DNA from: Areca catechu
Lineage: Eukaryota > Streptophyta > Magnoliopsida > Arecales > Arecaceae
DNA length: 64,000 nucleotides
Direction of reading: 5' to 3'
Assembly: GCA_021397845.1 (NCBI GenBank)
Contig: CM038052.1
Span: 44,352,949-44,416,948, forward strand
Part shown: one piece after another, positions 1-8,981 of the stretch
How positions within the stretch are numbered: the stretch's first letter is position 1
Layout of the letters: each line of letters opens with the position of its first letter
Notes under the pieces: generated by a model
The model's input: only the letters and a program-made list of their open reading frames with translations
What the model was told of the DNA's origin: nothing
The model's database searches: none
Program-made: the position numbers and the translations under genes

Positions 1-964
1 CAAACTTCGAGGGATCTCTGATTAGGGTTCTATGTTTATCAAGTCCTGTAATAAGGTTGTCAGCCTCTAGTTTATTTGCTTAAATGGAGTCTGTACCTCG
101 ACCCATCAGGTCGAGCTGAGTCTTGTAATAAGTCGGGCCGAGTCTAAGCCCACAAAGTCTTTAGTGGTTCAAAAGTTAAGTCTCTTTTAAGCCTAACAAA
201 GGCAAGGAGACATGTCAGCTCAGGGCCCACCTTATCTGCTTATGTGGCGCACTGAGGTGATGACATGTGATTTGTTTTGGGCGCCCAAGAAAGGGGACCA
301 CTCACATGATCCATGCCCCCTTCCCCTCCCCTCTTTAAGCTCTCTTCCAATCTAGGATGGGCGGTCATGGAAAGAAGTTTCAAATCCCTTGATGCTTGCC
401 TCCATTCAAGACTCCTTCCATAAAGAAGTCAAGCAAGAAAGGCATCCTCCATTCTCCAAGTGGAAAGAAGTTTCAAATCCCTTGATGCATGCCTCCACTC
501 AAGCCTTGTTCCATAAAGAAGTTAAGCAAGAAAGGCATGATCCCTTGATGAAGTTAAGCAAGAAAGGCATGGTGAAGACATCAAGCCTCAATCCAAGCCT
601 TCTACCAAAATAAGCCATGCAAGGAAGGAAGGTCAAAGACCAATCCCCCTCTCCAAGCCTCCAATCATGCCACGCCTTGGATTATTCCCATTTGGTCAGC
701 CTTGAATCAAGCCAAGAAAAGTCAAAGTGGGACAAATCCCTCCAAGCTAGCCTCACTTCATGTTTTCTACCAAAACCAAGCAAGCAAAGAAGGAAGTCCA
801 AGGAGCAACTCCCCCACTCCAAGCCAAGCATCATGCCATACCAAGCTGGTCGGCCAAGAAGAAAGCTCTCCAAAGCTTGGGCGCCACTTTCAAATTGAGT
901 TGTATTTTTTGGTTCAAATTTTGAATGGGTTTTCTTTTGAATTTTGAATGTATCTTTGGGTACC

Positions 965-972
965 TATTTAAA
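965..972 (+). promoter_or_regulatory. TATA box of L1 LTR
   Basis: TATTTAAA, also present in L2 at 19817-19824. It lies where the U3/R boundary of an LTR promoter would be expected. Assignment is by motif only. Confidence 0.45.
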
Positions 973-1370
973 GGACCCAAACCCCTCTTTGTAAAAGTTA
1001 GTGAATGAATACAAAAAAAAATTTCGAGTGTTTTCTTCTCCAATCCTATGTCTCCCTAGACTAGGTTGTGAGTAAGTGAAACTCTTCCTTCATTCCCAGG
1101 GATGTCGAGTGGTGTGAGGCCTCGTTCTTTCACCTGAGGGCGTCGAGTGGTGTGAGGCCACGTTCCTTCGCCTGCGGGCGTCGAGTGGTGGGAGGCCACA
1201 ATTCCTTCATCCTCCGGGATGTCACGGGGTGCGAGGCCCCAAGTTATCAACTTCGATTTCGGACTCCAGTCGGATACCGGGCTCGAAGCCCTATTTCTCT
1301 ACCCTAACCCTATTTCAACTTCAACAATTCTCATCTCTTCGCTAACCGTTCTTTCTCTTGCTGCCTACAG

Positions 1371-1526
1371 GTCTTTCTTGGTGCTACGGACATTGAAGAT
1401 GGGTCGTCTTGCCATCACGGCCACATGACCGGGAACCGGCACATCCACGGGCGCGATTGCTCGGACATCCAGGCCGCATCCATCGAGTGGAGCGATCTCT
1501 GCACCAGGCGCTTCAGAATTTGAAAG
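1371..1526 (+). other. Exon-like block in L1 LTR
   Basis: A GC-richer block of 156 bp lies between a pyrimidine-rich stretch ending in CTACAG (to 1370) and a GAAAG|GTTTGC donor-like site. It contains TCCAGGCCGCATCC (1468-1481), which is also present in the B LTR at 27130-27143. Blocks of nearly identical length occupy the same place in the LTRs of A, B, F and M. A spliced 5' leader exon is the suggested meaning; this is inference. Confidence 0.4.
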
Positions 1527-1672
1527 GTTTGCATCCCCATCTCCTAGGTAGGTATTGGGTGTATCGAGCTAGTCCTAATCCTGGGGTTCCTTAATCTCGG
1601 GGTCCTGGTCTATCATTTCTTAGGGATTGATCTACTAGCATCATCATCATTCATCTTTTTTCCGCATCAAAA

Positions 1673-3084
1673 TTAGCTAGGTCCTGGTTTCTGATTATGG
1701 ACACTAATCCTAGTAGGTTCAGGTTGCCTAAGGGGTAGTGGCTCACTACTGGGCTCATATTTAAGGGTGCTAATCCTATAGGGTTCAAGTTGACTAAGGG
1801 AAACCTGACTAGTAGTAGATTGATACTTAGGGATTATGAGTTCTCTGGGCTCATAGGACAAGGGTGCAGATCTATGGGTCATGGGATTATAGGATCTAGG
1901 GTCATAAGATTTTGGGTCAGCTTTATGGTCAGGTTCTAAGGATGGATCATGGTATGGGGTCCTCCTAAGGTTAGGCTCCCTATATGGGTCAGGATATTGG
2001 GTTCTCCTAGAGTTGGACTCCCTATCTCCCTATATGGGTCAGAATATTGGGTTCTCCTAGGGTTGGACTCTCTATATGGGTCAAAATATTTGGTTCTCCT
2101 AGGGTTGGACTCCCTATATGGATCAGAATATTGGGTATTGGGTCTACTAGGCTCATAGGGTGTGGGTGCATAGGATCTATGATCATGGGATCTAAAGTCA
2201 TAGGATCTAGGTTCAAAGGTTCTGGATTCATAGGTTGTAGGTTCATAGGATTTGGAGTCATAAGATCTATAGGTTGTGGGTATACTAGGCTTATAGGATG
2301 TGGGTAAATAGGATCTATCTTCCTGGTCTACAAAATCCTGATTGGGTCTTCTAGGACTAACCTTAGGGATTGGGTCATGACGATGGGCTCTCCTAGGTTC
2401 AGCCTCAAGGTATGGATCAGGGTTTGGGGTCCTCCTGGGTTCAATGTCATAGTATGGGTCATGACGATGGGCTCTCCTAGGTTCAACCTCTCGGTAGGGA
2501 TCAGGGTTTGGGGTCCTCCTAGGTTCAGTATCATAATATAGGTCATGACGATGGGCTCTCCTAGGTTCAACCTCATGGTAGGGATCAGGGTTTGGGGTCC
2601 TCCTAGGTTCAGTATCATAGTATGGGTCATGACGATGGGCTCTCCTAGGTTCAACCTCATGGTAGGGATCAGGGTTTGGGGTCCTCCTAGGTTCAGTATC
2701 ATAATAAGGGTCATGACGACGGGCTATCCTAGGTTCAGCCTCACGGTAGGGATCTGGGTTTGGGGTCCTCCTAGGTTCCGTATAATAATAAGGGTCATGG
2801 CGATGGTCTCTCCTAGGTTCATCCTCACGATAGGGATCATGGCAAGGGGTTCTCCTAGGGTTGGGCTCCTTATATGGGTCAGAGTATTGGGTTCTTCTAG
2901 GATCGGACTCCCTATATGGGTCAGAGTAGTGGGTTCTCATAGGGTTGGGCTCTATGGTTTCACTAGGTTGAGTTGGGTTGAGGCTATTGGTCTGGGTCAA
3001 CTGAGTCATTTGGGTAATTAACTGGGTAGACATCTGGGCCATTTGGTCTATAAGGGCTTGAATCCTAGCTTCCTGCTTATCCAT
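1673..3084 (-). pseudogene. gag-like protein of element K, repeat-rich, partial
   Basis: The frame starts at 3084 with a short coiled, glutamine-rich N-terminus (about residues 1-45). It continues as a long tract of 14-residue repeats of the type DPYRExxPRRTxxS, many arranged as 28-residue pairs alternating EPRRTPNPDPY and EPRRAHRHDPY. A frame change near 1900-1935 separates it from its continuation (1882-1673), which resembles the matching part of A (23230-23050). The repeat is a multiple of three bases, so it stays open on both strands. No protease or polymerase follows. The gag assignment rests on position after the leader and on similarity to the gag-like frames of A, C and F. The function of the Arg/Pro repeat is unknown. 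Confidence 0.6.
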
Positions 3085-3508
3085 GGGTTCAGGGAGATGG
3101 TGGATGAGAAGGGACTCCTGATCTAATGCTCATGCAAGACTCGATCAAACTGACTATAGCTGACTAGATCTAGAGTCCAAAACTAGATACTCAATCAAGG
3201 TGGCAAACTAGCCTATAGTAACCCTGTACTCAGCCAGGCAGGTGTAAGGGGAGTGTTAGGTCCCTGATTGCCAATCCTAGACACAAATCAGAGATTGTCC
3301 AGGTAGGCGAACCAGTACACAAGCCCTTCGGGATTGAAGCCCTAAACCACCATTCTAGATACTTAGCACAAGGCACACACAGGTTAGCTTGACACAATGA
3401 TCTGACACTTAGCCTGGACCCGACCAGTTGGTGTCCTTAGCCCGCTAGGAAAAATTAAGTCTAGTTAATTTTAGGTTAAGGCTTGGGACCGAATAAAAGA
3501 GGGGTGGA
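3085..3508 (-). other. 5' leader of element K
   Basis: Untranslated leader upstream of the K gag frame, homologous to 28278-28640 in A and 10674-11045 in C. No coding potential is seen. It ends at the junction with J, so the primer site and LTR boundary are missing. Confidence 0.55.
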
Positions 3509-3747
3509 GCTCGACTTCGGCCACAGCATCTCAAATCGAAGGGAGCGCAGCAGGCGAAGGAGGGGTGGAGCTCGATTTCAGCCACGACATCTCAACCCGA
3601 AGGGAGCACAACCGGGCGAAGAATGGACGGAGCTTGACTTTGGCCACAGTGTCTCGATCCGGAGGGAGCGTAGCTGGGCGAAGAAGGGGCAGAGCTCGAC
3701 TTCAACCATGGCATCTCGACCCGGAGGGAGCGCAGTTGGACGAAGGA
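3501..3747. repeat. Four tandem copies of a 61-bp unit
   Basis: Four imperfect copies of about 61 bp, each containing a GGAGCTCGACTTC-like core followed by GGAGGGAGCGCAG-like sequence. On the minus strand they lie in the 3' LTR remnant of J. The LTR of element I carries related 61-bp units at 53815-54235, which supports J and I being relatives. Confidence 0.75.
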
Positions 3748-3841
3748 CTCTGGAAAGAAAAAATCTGACTTGGCAGCTTTATCCAACATAGCATTTGGCA
3801 GGGTCTGACATGGGTTCCACGTCAGCGATCCCGCTACATCA
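3509..3841 (-). repeat. J: remnant of 3' LTR of a Tat-like element
   Basis: Read on the minus strand, an LTR start (TGATGTAGCGGG) at 3841 directly follows a purine tract. The LTR then runs leftward through the 61-bp repeats and is cut off at the junction with K. Only about 330 bp of it remain. Confidence 0.55.
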
Positions 3842-3858
3842 TTTGCCCCCCACTCTTG
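3842..3858 (-). promoter_or_regulatory. Polypurine tract of J
   Basis: Minus-strand sequence is a purine run with six consecutive G, then CAAA, directly before the LTR start at 3841. This is the expected plus-strand primer site for reverse transcription. It fixes J's sense strand as minus. Confidence 0.6.
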
Positions 3859-4379
3859 AGTCCCGCTGGCACGTGGCACCCGGGACGAAGGGAATAAATG
3901 CAGTGCTGACGTGGAAAGGTAGAAATCTAGTACAATAATGGCCACGATCACTAGCACTTCGCGAGGCAGTTCTTCAAGCCATTATGGAGGAGCCACATGG
4001 GCACGTCTGAGGAGCACTTATTACTGACACAGAATTCAGAGCAGCCATGATCGAAGCGAGGTGCCTTAATCGCCGATGGCTGACACGTGGCATAGATCCA
4101 TCGGTTGAGGTGCTATAATGGTATGGTTTGGCATCCGGTCACTTCAAAAAGAAAAGAAGTTTTCCCAAAACACTTCTTCTTTCAAATCTCGCATGCCCTC
4201 CATTATACCAAAGCTTCCTCCTCTCCCCCGGTTGTCCTAGACTCTCGTAGTTAGCCAGCTTTGTCTTTTTCTCCATCTTCCTAAAGGGCAGAACATCCCC
4301 CCAGGGCTAGGATCTTCTCGGACTTTGTCCATCCTCTTCCTCTTCTTTTCCATATTTTGACTTCGTCTTCATCTTCTAA
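3859..4379 (+). promoter_or_regulatory. Probable promoter and 5' UTR of the antisense accessory gene in J
   Basis: No gene is seen here. A TATAAT at 4114-4119 and CT-rich sequence at 4150-4290 lie upstream of the accessory gene start at 4380. Promoter function is inferred from position only. Confidence 0.35.
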
Positions 4380-5262
4380 ATGTCTCGCTTCGGCCCCAAC
4401 TTCCGACCCTCGACCGATCAAAGTGAGGCAGGGCCTTCTTGACTGAGGGCACCTTCTTCCTCCAACAAGGAGGAAGAAGCGATGCACTTCGAGTTCAGCA
4501 AGAGGCCCACCCCTACTAGGATCGTCATTAGGGAGCCTAGAGCCAGCACCCCTCCTCCTCCTCCACCTGAACCCACCCCCAAACTTTCTCGGTCGATAGG
4601 TCCCGACGTGGTTGCTTCGATAATCTCTACTGAGGAACTTGCAACCATCCAGGAGACTTATGGTATCCCAGAATCTATCCGGCTCTCGGTCCCTCGACCA
4701 GGGGAACGAGTCACCTCTAGTGGCCCGGGCCGATTCGCCCTCTACGAGGAAACCCTGATGGGGAGCCTTTGATTTCCCTTCCATCCTTTCTTTCTATCTA
4801 TGCTGAGCAATTACCATCTTGTTCCTGCTCAGCTCATTCCCAATGCTGTGAAGACAATCTTCTGCTTCATAGTCCTTTGTCATTTCCATGGATTCGTAGC
4901 CCGTTTTTCTTTTTTCAGGGTCTTTTTCACCCTGAAACACCACCCTTCTGAGGTGGGTTGGTGGTCTATCTCTTCCCGCCTGAAGGGCATTAGATTTGAG
5001 CTCCCCTCTTCCATCAAAGGATGGAAGAGTAAGTATTTCTTTGCCTCAGTCGAGGGGGTCGACTGGGTCTGGAGCGACCCGGATCGGTCCCCTAACTGAA
5101 ACTCAGCGATCGAAGTGGCTGACTGAGAGGTCTACGAGTAGCTCCGTACCATCCAGGTTCCTTCCCTCAAGGTTCTGCTATCAAAGCATAACCTCTTCGA
5201 AGTCGGGGTCAGCCCAAAGCAGAACCTCTTCGAAGTCGGGGTCAGCCCAATGAGAGAGTTGG
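4380..5262 (+). pseudogene. Antisense accessory gene of J, exon 1 (gypsy-type transposon domain)
   Basis: The start ATG at 4380 opens a frame continuing through 4482-4772 with an in-frame TGA near 4437. It then continues in shifted frames to about 5262. The middle part (4660-5040) carries the pattern SVPRPGERVTSSGPGRFALY, then HPFF, QLxPNA, FHGFVA and PSSxKGWKSKYFF. This resembles the family Pfam calls putative gypsy type transposon (PF04195, from memory). The homologous exon in element I is on the minus strand at 63397-64000. A 30-bp tandem duplication near 5186-5250 is specific to this copy. The exon ends at a GTGAGT donor. The gene is antisense to J's own sense strand. Its function is unknown. 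Confidence 0.65.
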
Positions 5263-5348
5263 GTGAGTTCGGTTCAAACTTCTTCTCCTTGTGCTTTTTC
5301 CTCTATGTTTCCGAGCTTGAAGCTAACACTTTTTCTTCTTTGTGCAAG
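5263..5348 (+). other. Intron 1 of J accessory gene
   Basis: It begins GTGAGT, has a pyrimidine-rich end and stops just before CATGAAGTTCTC. The same intron lies in element I at 63314-63396 on the minus strand. In I the acceptor is TTGCAG|GCATGAAG; here the matching AG has become AA, so splicing may be broken or shifted by one base. Confidence 0.55.
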
Positions 5349-6009
5349 CATGAAGTTCTCACTGGATGACCTCCTCGCCATCACCAAGAAGAGGGGTCCA
5401 CCGGTAGTGGTCAGCGAGTCCCCCTTGAAGAGGGCTCACGAGGAGAGTGGCATGGAGACTGCACCTGCCATGCCAACTGAGCCGAGTGGGAGAAGGGTCG
5501 AACCCACCCCTGGGCAGAAAAAGTGGGCAGTCAAGGCTGCTCCTGAGCCAAGCAGGAGGGCTGCCAAGCCCATCTCCGAGCAGCCAAGGCGACACAAACT
5601 GGTCCCGGTCTAAGAGCCTGACATCGTCATCCGAGACAGAGCCGCTACTGCTACTGCTGCTGCTGCTATGTCTCCTCCTCCAAAGATCGTCGACATCGAG
5701 AAGGAGGAGGGAGAGCCAGGGAGAGTGGAGCTGGCACCGGCAGTGCCAACCGGAGTGATGCCGAGCTCCTAACGTGCCTCCGACACTTCTTATACAAGAG
5801 GAGTGGGCGACTCCACCTCAAGGGTGAGCAAGACGGAGAAGGACTACCACCATGTGCCTTTCAGACTGGCACCAAACATATCCCTGGTCCAGGACCAGAG
5901 TTTAGCCGAGCGCATGATGGACTTCGCAGTCCAGTCATGCGACTGGTGAGAGAAGGTAGGACAACTCCTGGGGGATGCGATCAGTAGCACCTTCCCCCAG
6001 CTTTTCTGG
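5349..6009 (+). pseudogene. Antisense accessory gene of J, exon 2
   Basis: The exon begins at MKFSL followed by LKRAH, matching MKFSLESLLEG and VKRAH at the start of exon 2 in element I (63313-62799 on the minus strand). It then has a long Pro/Ala/Glu-rich linker with stops and frame changes, and ends in a conserved segment (LAERMMDFA..., then LLGDAIS...FPQLFW), matching LAEKVMEYA and LLGILPQLF in I. The exon ends at a GTAAGT donor at 6010. The linker composition and the two conserved ends are visible; the molecular role is not known. Confidence 0.6.
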
Positions 6010-6080
6010 GTAAGTACCTTTCTTCATCTCGTTTCATCCTTTTCTCCTTGTATTGGTTCCGGACATCTTCCTCATTGCAG
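6010..6080 (+). other. Intron 2 of J accessory gene
   Basis: A 71-bp intron with GTAAGT donor and CATTGCAG acceptor. The matching intron in I is 78 bp (62721-62798, minus strand) with GTAATC and GTGCAG. Confidence 0.6.
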
Positions 6081-6369
6081 CTCAGCACTGAACTTCTGCT
6101 GATCAAGGACTACTGTAAAAATTGGTCCAAGAAGGACAAGCAACGAGAAACATAGCTCGAGTCCTTGACTGTTGAGCTGAAGCAGAAGAGTGACGACACC
6201 TGGGAGGCCATCCAAAAGAATAAAAAGCTCTGAGGGGAGGTTGCCAGTGCTGAAAGGCAGATAAAGGAGCTCCAGGAGAGCTTGGATTGGGAGAGGAGCC
6301 AGTCCAAGAGTAGGGTGGAGGAGCTCAAAGCCAAGGAGTTGAGGCTGAAGGAGCTAAGTACTAAGGCCA
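6081..6369 (+). pseudogene. Antisense accessory gene of J, exon 3, first part (coiled coil)
   Basis: It encodes a charged heptad-rich segment (for example ELQESLDWERSQSKSRVEELK), a probable coiled coil, with two in-frame stops. The frame is broken at 6369 by insertion of element C and resumes in frame at 13290: LSTKA on the left is followed by T, stop, EKYRAQSL on the right. The homologous coiled coil in I is at 62720-62250 on the minus strand. Confidence 0.65.
6365..6369 (+). repeat. Target site duplication of C, left copy
   Basis: GGCCA here and GGCTA at 13285-13289, one mismatch. Removing C and one copy restores the reading frame of the interrupted accessory gene, which supports the boundaries. 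Confidence 0.75.
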
Positions 6370-8070
6370 TGATGCAGTACAAAAGCTCTGATACCAAAAA
6401 TGATGTGGAACAAAAGAGATGATGCGATGCGGAAGTAAATTAAAATTAATGTATTTTTTTTATTTATTTATTTTCAGAAGTCGGCTTTGACTTAAAAGAA
6501 AGATAAACTACTGTTGAAAGAAACTAAGAAATGACAAAAAGCATAATTAAAAGGAGTGGATTATCAGAGTAACTCAGAAGTAGGATCGCTGGGGATTGAA
6601 AAACCTCCAGACCTAGGATTTACTCCTCTTTCAAGAAATAGATGAAGAGAGAAGAGAAGGTTTTATACCTGACTGTGATATCTCTCGTTGCTTCAATTGA
6701 AGGACACTCTCGAGCAGATTGTAGGATCCTTGGAGACAGGGTATCTTCGTAATGGATCCTCGGATTGTAGTCCTATGGCAAGGTTGGCCTTCTTCTCAAA
6801 CTCAGGATCTGGAGGAAGAAGAACAAAAAAAAAAGAACCAGAAACTCAAAGAAAGACACTGACCTGAGGACTTAATAAAGATTGTTGGATGTAGAAGTTC
6901 CGGAGATCTTGATACTGATCTGACTCTTCGTTGAACTTGCTCTGTAGTTGAAACAGTTGATCTGAACCTGGATGTTGGTGGCTGGCCTCTATGTGGAAGA
7001 GAGGGGCCGTGGGATGTAGATGGAAAATTAGGGTTTGGTGGTGGTGGAGTAGAGATGGGTGGACTAAGCTAGGGTTTTGGGGTTGGAGATCTCACACCTC
7101 CTCAAGGTTCCTAGGGAACCCGGATTTACTCCCTCACAGAGCTCAACACCTGAATACAAGTGCGGAAGAGAGAAACACAAAGTTGCTCACACAGAAATTG
7201 ATTTCATTCATCATTTTTTTTTTAAAATTCAAGAGTTACATAGAGTTGAATATATAGACATAACAAAGAAATAAAATTTTATACATTTTCCATGTGGGAC
7301 TAATAGGACTAACCCATACTTTAGGCATCAAATTCTCTTCCCAAGACTCCTTCCATGAGTGGGCAGCCCAAAAACTCCAAGAAAACTTGAAAATCAGCTC
7401 CAAATGGCAGGTTATGGGGGTGTCTCCTAGTATCTCTCCATGAATCAAGGATTTTTCCTTCATGGTTTGGCTCATTTGGACACCTCCTAGTCTTGCTCCA
7501 CAAGTTTAGGCTTCTTCCTTTCATGGCTTTGGCACTTTTGGAAACTTTTGGGTGCCTCCTTGATTTTCTCCCCAAGACATGCTCTCTTCCCTTTTATAAC
7601 TTAGATTTTTATGGAACATTGTGGGGCACCTCCTTGATCCTCTCTTCAAGAAAAATTCTTGCCATCCTGGCTTGGGTTTATCTAGAAAGAAGTTGTCTCC
7701 TCCTTGGATTGAGGTATCTTGATGGATTTCTCCCCCAAGTGGTGCAAGAAAAAAGAACCTGCTTACTTGAGGCGTGGGGACCAAGGTACACTGGATGGAG
7801 ATGTGGCAGGGAGTGTGGCACCCACTTGTAGATGGAAAATGTGGTGCCCTATGGCAAAAGGAATGACACCTACTTGGGCCTTGGACTTGGACTGAGTCAA
7901 CATGACCCAACAAAAATTGAAATGACAAAATTACAGACTCAAAATTGAGTTGATCAGGTCAACCCTTATTACAAAACCAGAAAACCCTAATTCTTTGGGC
8001 AAGGTCAATCAGAGATCCAGATGGAGCCCTGAAGTCTTCTTCTGAGTCTGGTGCCCGCACCAATTCTCCC
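6370..8070 (-). repeat. 3' LTR of C
   Basis: Its right end on the plus strand is TGCCCGCACCA, next to the purine tract at 8071. Its left end begins TGATGCAG and contains, within the LTR, a copy of the primer-site complement (6385-6396) followed by a second TGATG at 6401, a 31-bp duplication. An exon-like block lies at 6669-6808 on the minus strand. Short open frames here are not conserved proteins. Confidence 0.85.
6669..6808 (-). other. Exon-like block in C 3' LTR
   Basis: On the minus strand, an acceptor-like CCTCCAG precedes the block at 6808 and a CAG|GTATAA donor-like site follows it at 6669. It is 140 bp long, and E has a matching block of 135 bp. It is the counterpart of the block of about 156 bp in other LTR families. 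Confidence 0.35.
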
Positions 8071-8658
8071 GGGGTGGGAGGAACTCGACCTTGTCGAGTA
8101 AGGCTCAAGTTGGCTCTGATATCTCTCCAAGAGGTCTGGATCCAAATCTTGTAGTTCTTCTCGGGAGATCCAAGAGTCATCAGAGTCTGGCCTTCCTTGC
8201 CAGCGAACCAGGTATCTTTGGTATCCTCGATTACGAGTAGAGATTACCTGATCATCCAGGATCTTTTCAATCTGCTCTTTCCTCATAGGCCAGTTTGTTT
8301 GTGGATACACAGGATCGGGATCACTCTCAATAACAGGATTAGGTTCAAAAGGCTCACTGGGAATCACAGTTGGCTCCCTGTACTCTACTAGGTCTGTAAT
8401 GTTGAAAGTGGAGCTAATTCCCAGTTCTGGAGGTAACTCGAGCACATAGGCATTGGATCCTACTCTCTTCACCACTCTAAATGGTCCAGCTCCTCTAGCA
8501 TGTAACTTTCTAACGGTTCCAGGAAAAAATTGCTCAGGCCTTAACCTAATCATTACATAGTCTCTCTCAACAAAAGTTTTGACTCGTCTTTGAGAATCAG
8601 CCAACTTCTTATAAGTTTCATTACTTAAAGTTATTTTGGCATGAATTTCTTTATGCAA
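8005..8658 (-). CDS. Integrase C-terminal region with chromodomain, element C
   Basis: An uninterrupted frame of 217 codons matching residues about 620-829 of the B polyprotein. The N-terminal part is the integrase tail (VMIRLRPEQF, FPGTVRKLHARGAGPFRV, STFNITDLVEY). The C-terminal part is a chromodomain of the type IEKILDDQ, then GYQRYLVRWQGRPDSDDSWI, at about residues 130-180. In chromodomain-type gypsy elements this domain helps direct integration to chromatin. The last 22 codons run into the 3' LTR. The sequence between this frame and the gag fusion (8659-8980) is decayed but still shows integrase-like residues (SPFEIVHGYKPH). Retention of this frame with no catalytic domains is odd. Confidence 0.7.
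   Translation of the reverse strand: MHKEIHAKITLSNETYKKLADSQRRVKTFVERDYVMIRLRPEQFFPGTVRKLHARGAGPFRVVKRVGSNAYVLELPPELGISSTFNITDLVEYREPTVIPSEPFEPNPVIESDPDPVYPQTNWPMRKEQIEKILDDQVISTRNRGYQRYLVRWQGRPDSDDSWISREELQDLDPDLLERYQSQLEPYSTRSSSSHPGRIGAGTRLRRRLQGSIWISD
8071..8090 (-). promoter_or_regulatory. Polypurine tract region of C
   Basis: The minus-strand sequence directly before the 3' LTR reads CCCGGGAGAAT. The same sequence stands before the LTRs of A and B, and a close variant before F LTRs. It is the expected plus-strand primer region. Confidence 0.55.
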
Positions 8659-8981
8659 GTCCTTTACATGCTATGCAAGTGCATCAAGAGACTTGTGTGT
8701 GTGGGCTAATAGTGAAATCAGATCAAGTGGTGTGTGAGGCTTGTATCCATGAACAATTTCAAAGGGACTCTAGCCTATAGACCTATTGATCGAAACATTG
8801 AATGCAATTTCAGCCCTGGACAAAATACAAATCCCAATTCCTGGTGCTCTCAATCAAACCAAAATCTGAGCCAAAGCCTAGTAAAGGGTCAAGAAAACTA
8901 AACTAGACTGACGACGCATTCCTAAAGAATGGACTTTATTACAAAGGAACCCTAAGTCTAAACCTAACAAACTAAGGCTCT

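Larger units (their letters stand above)
1..1669 (+). mobile_element. L1: LTR of family L, solo LTR or 3' LTR, left end outside window
   Basis: This stretch matches L2 (18854-20164 joined to 30618-31088) along nearly its whole length. By alignment, 33 bases of its left end lie outside the window. It ends in CATCA at 1669 and is followed directly by element K, so L1 sits in K in the plus orientation. A TATTTAAA box is at 965-972. A tandem duplication of about 93 bp starts at 368 and 461. About 100 bp present in L2 before the right end is missing here, apparently lost between GCTAGCAT-like direct repeats. Short open frames here are not conserved as proteins and I do not call genes. Whether this is a solo LTR or the 3' LTR of a full element cannot be told from the window. 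Confidence 0.8.
1670..3508 (-). mobile_element. K: minus-strand gypsy element fragment (gag and 5' leader)
   Basis: The fragment holds a gag-like frame (3084 to 1673) and the 5' untranslated leader to its right. Both are homologous to the same parts of elements A (27425-28640) and C (9786-11040). On the left it is cut by L1. On the right its leader runs into the 61-bp repeats of J at about 3508 through a shared AGGGGTGG stretch, so this junction looks like a deletion or recombination rather than an insertion. Its 5' LTR is probably represented by E (16293-18078), whose right flank TTAGG would be one copy of the target site in family F. Confidence 0.65.

Noticed and set aside
389..947. Short frames with KEVKQERH repeats in L1 and L2
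   Set aside because: They come from a 93-bp tandem duplication inside an LTR and change frame between the two copies. No protein family was recognised.
1949..3021. Plus-strand open frames rich in Gly/Ser/Trp opposite the K gag (and at 27546-28043 opposite the A gag)
   Set aside because: They are shadows of the 42-bp gag repeat, which leaves the opposite strand open.
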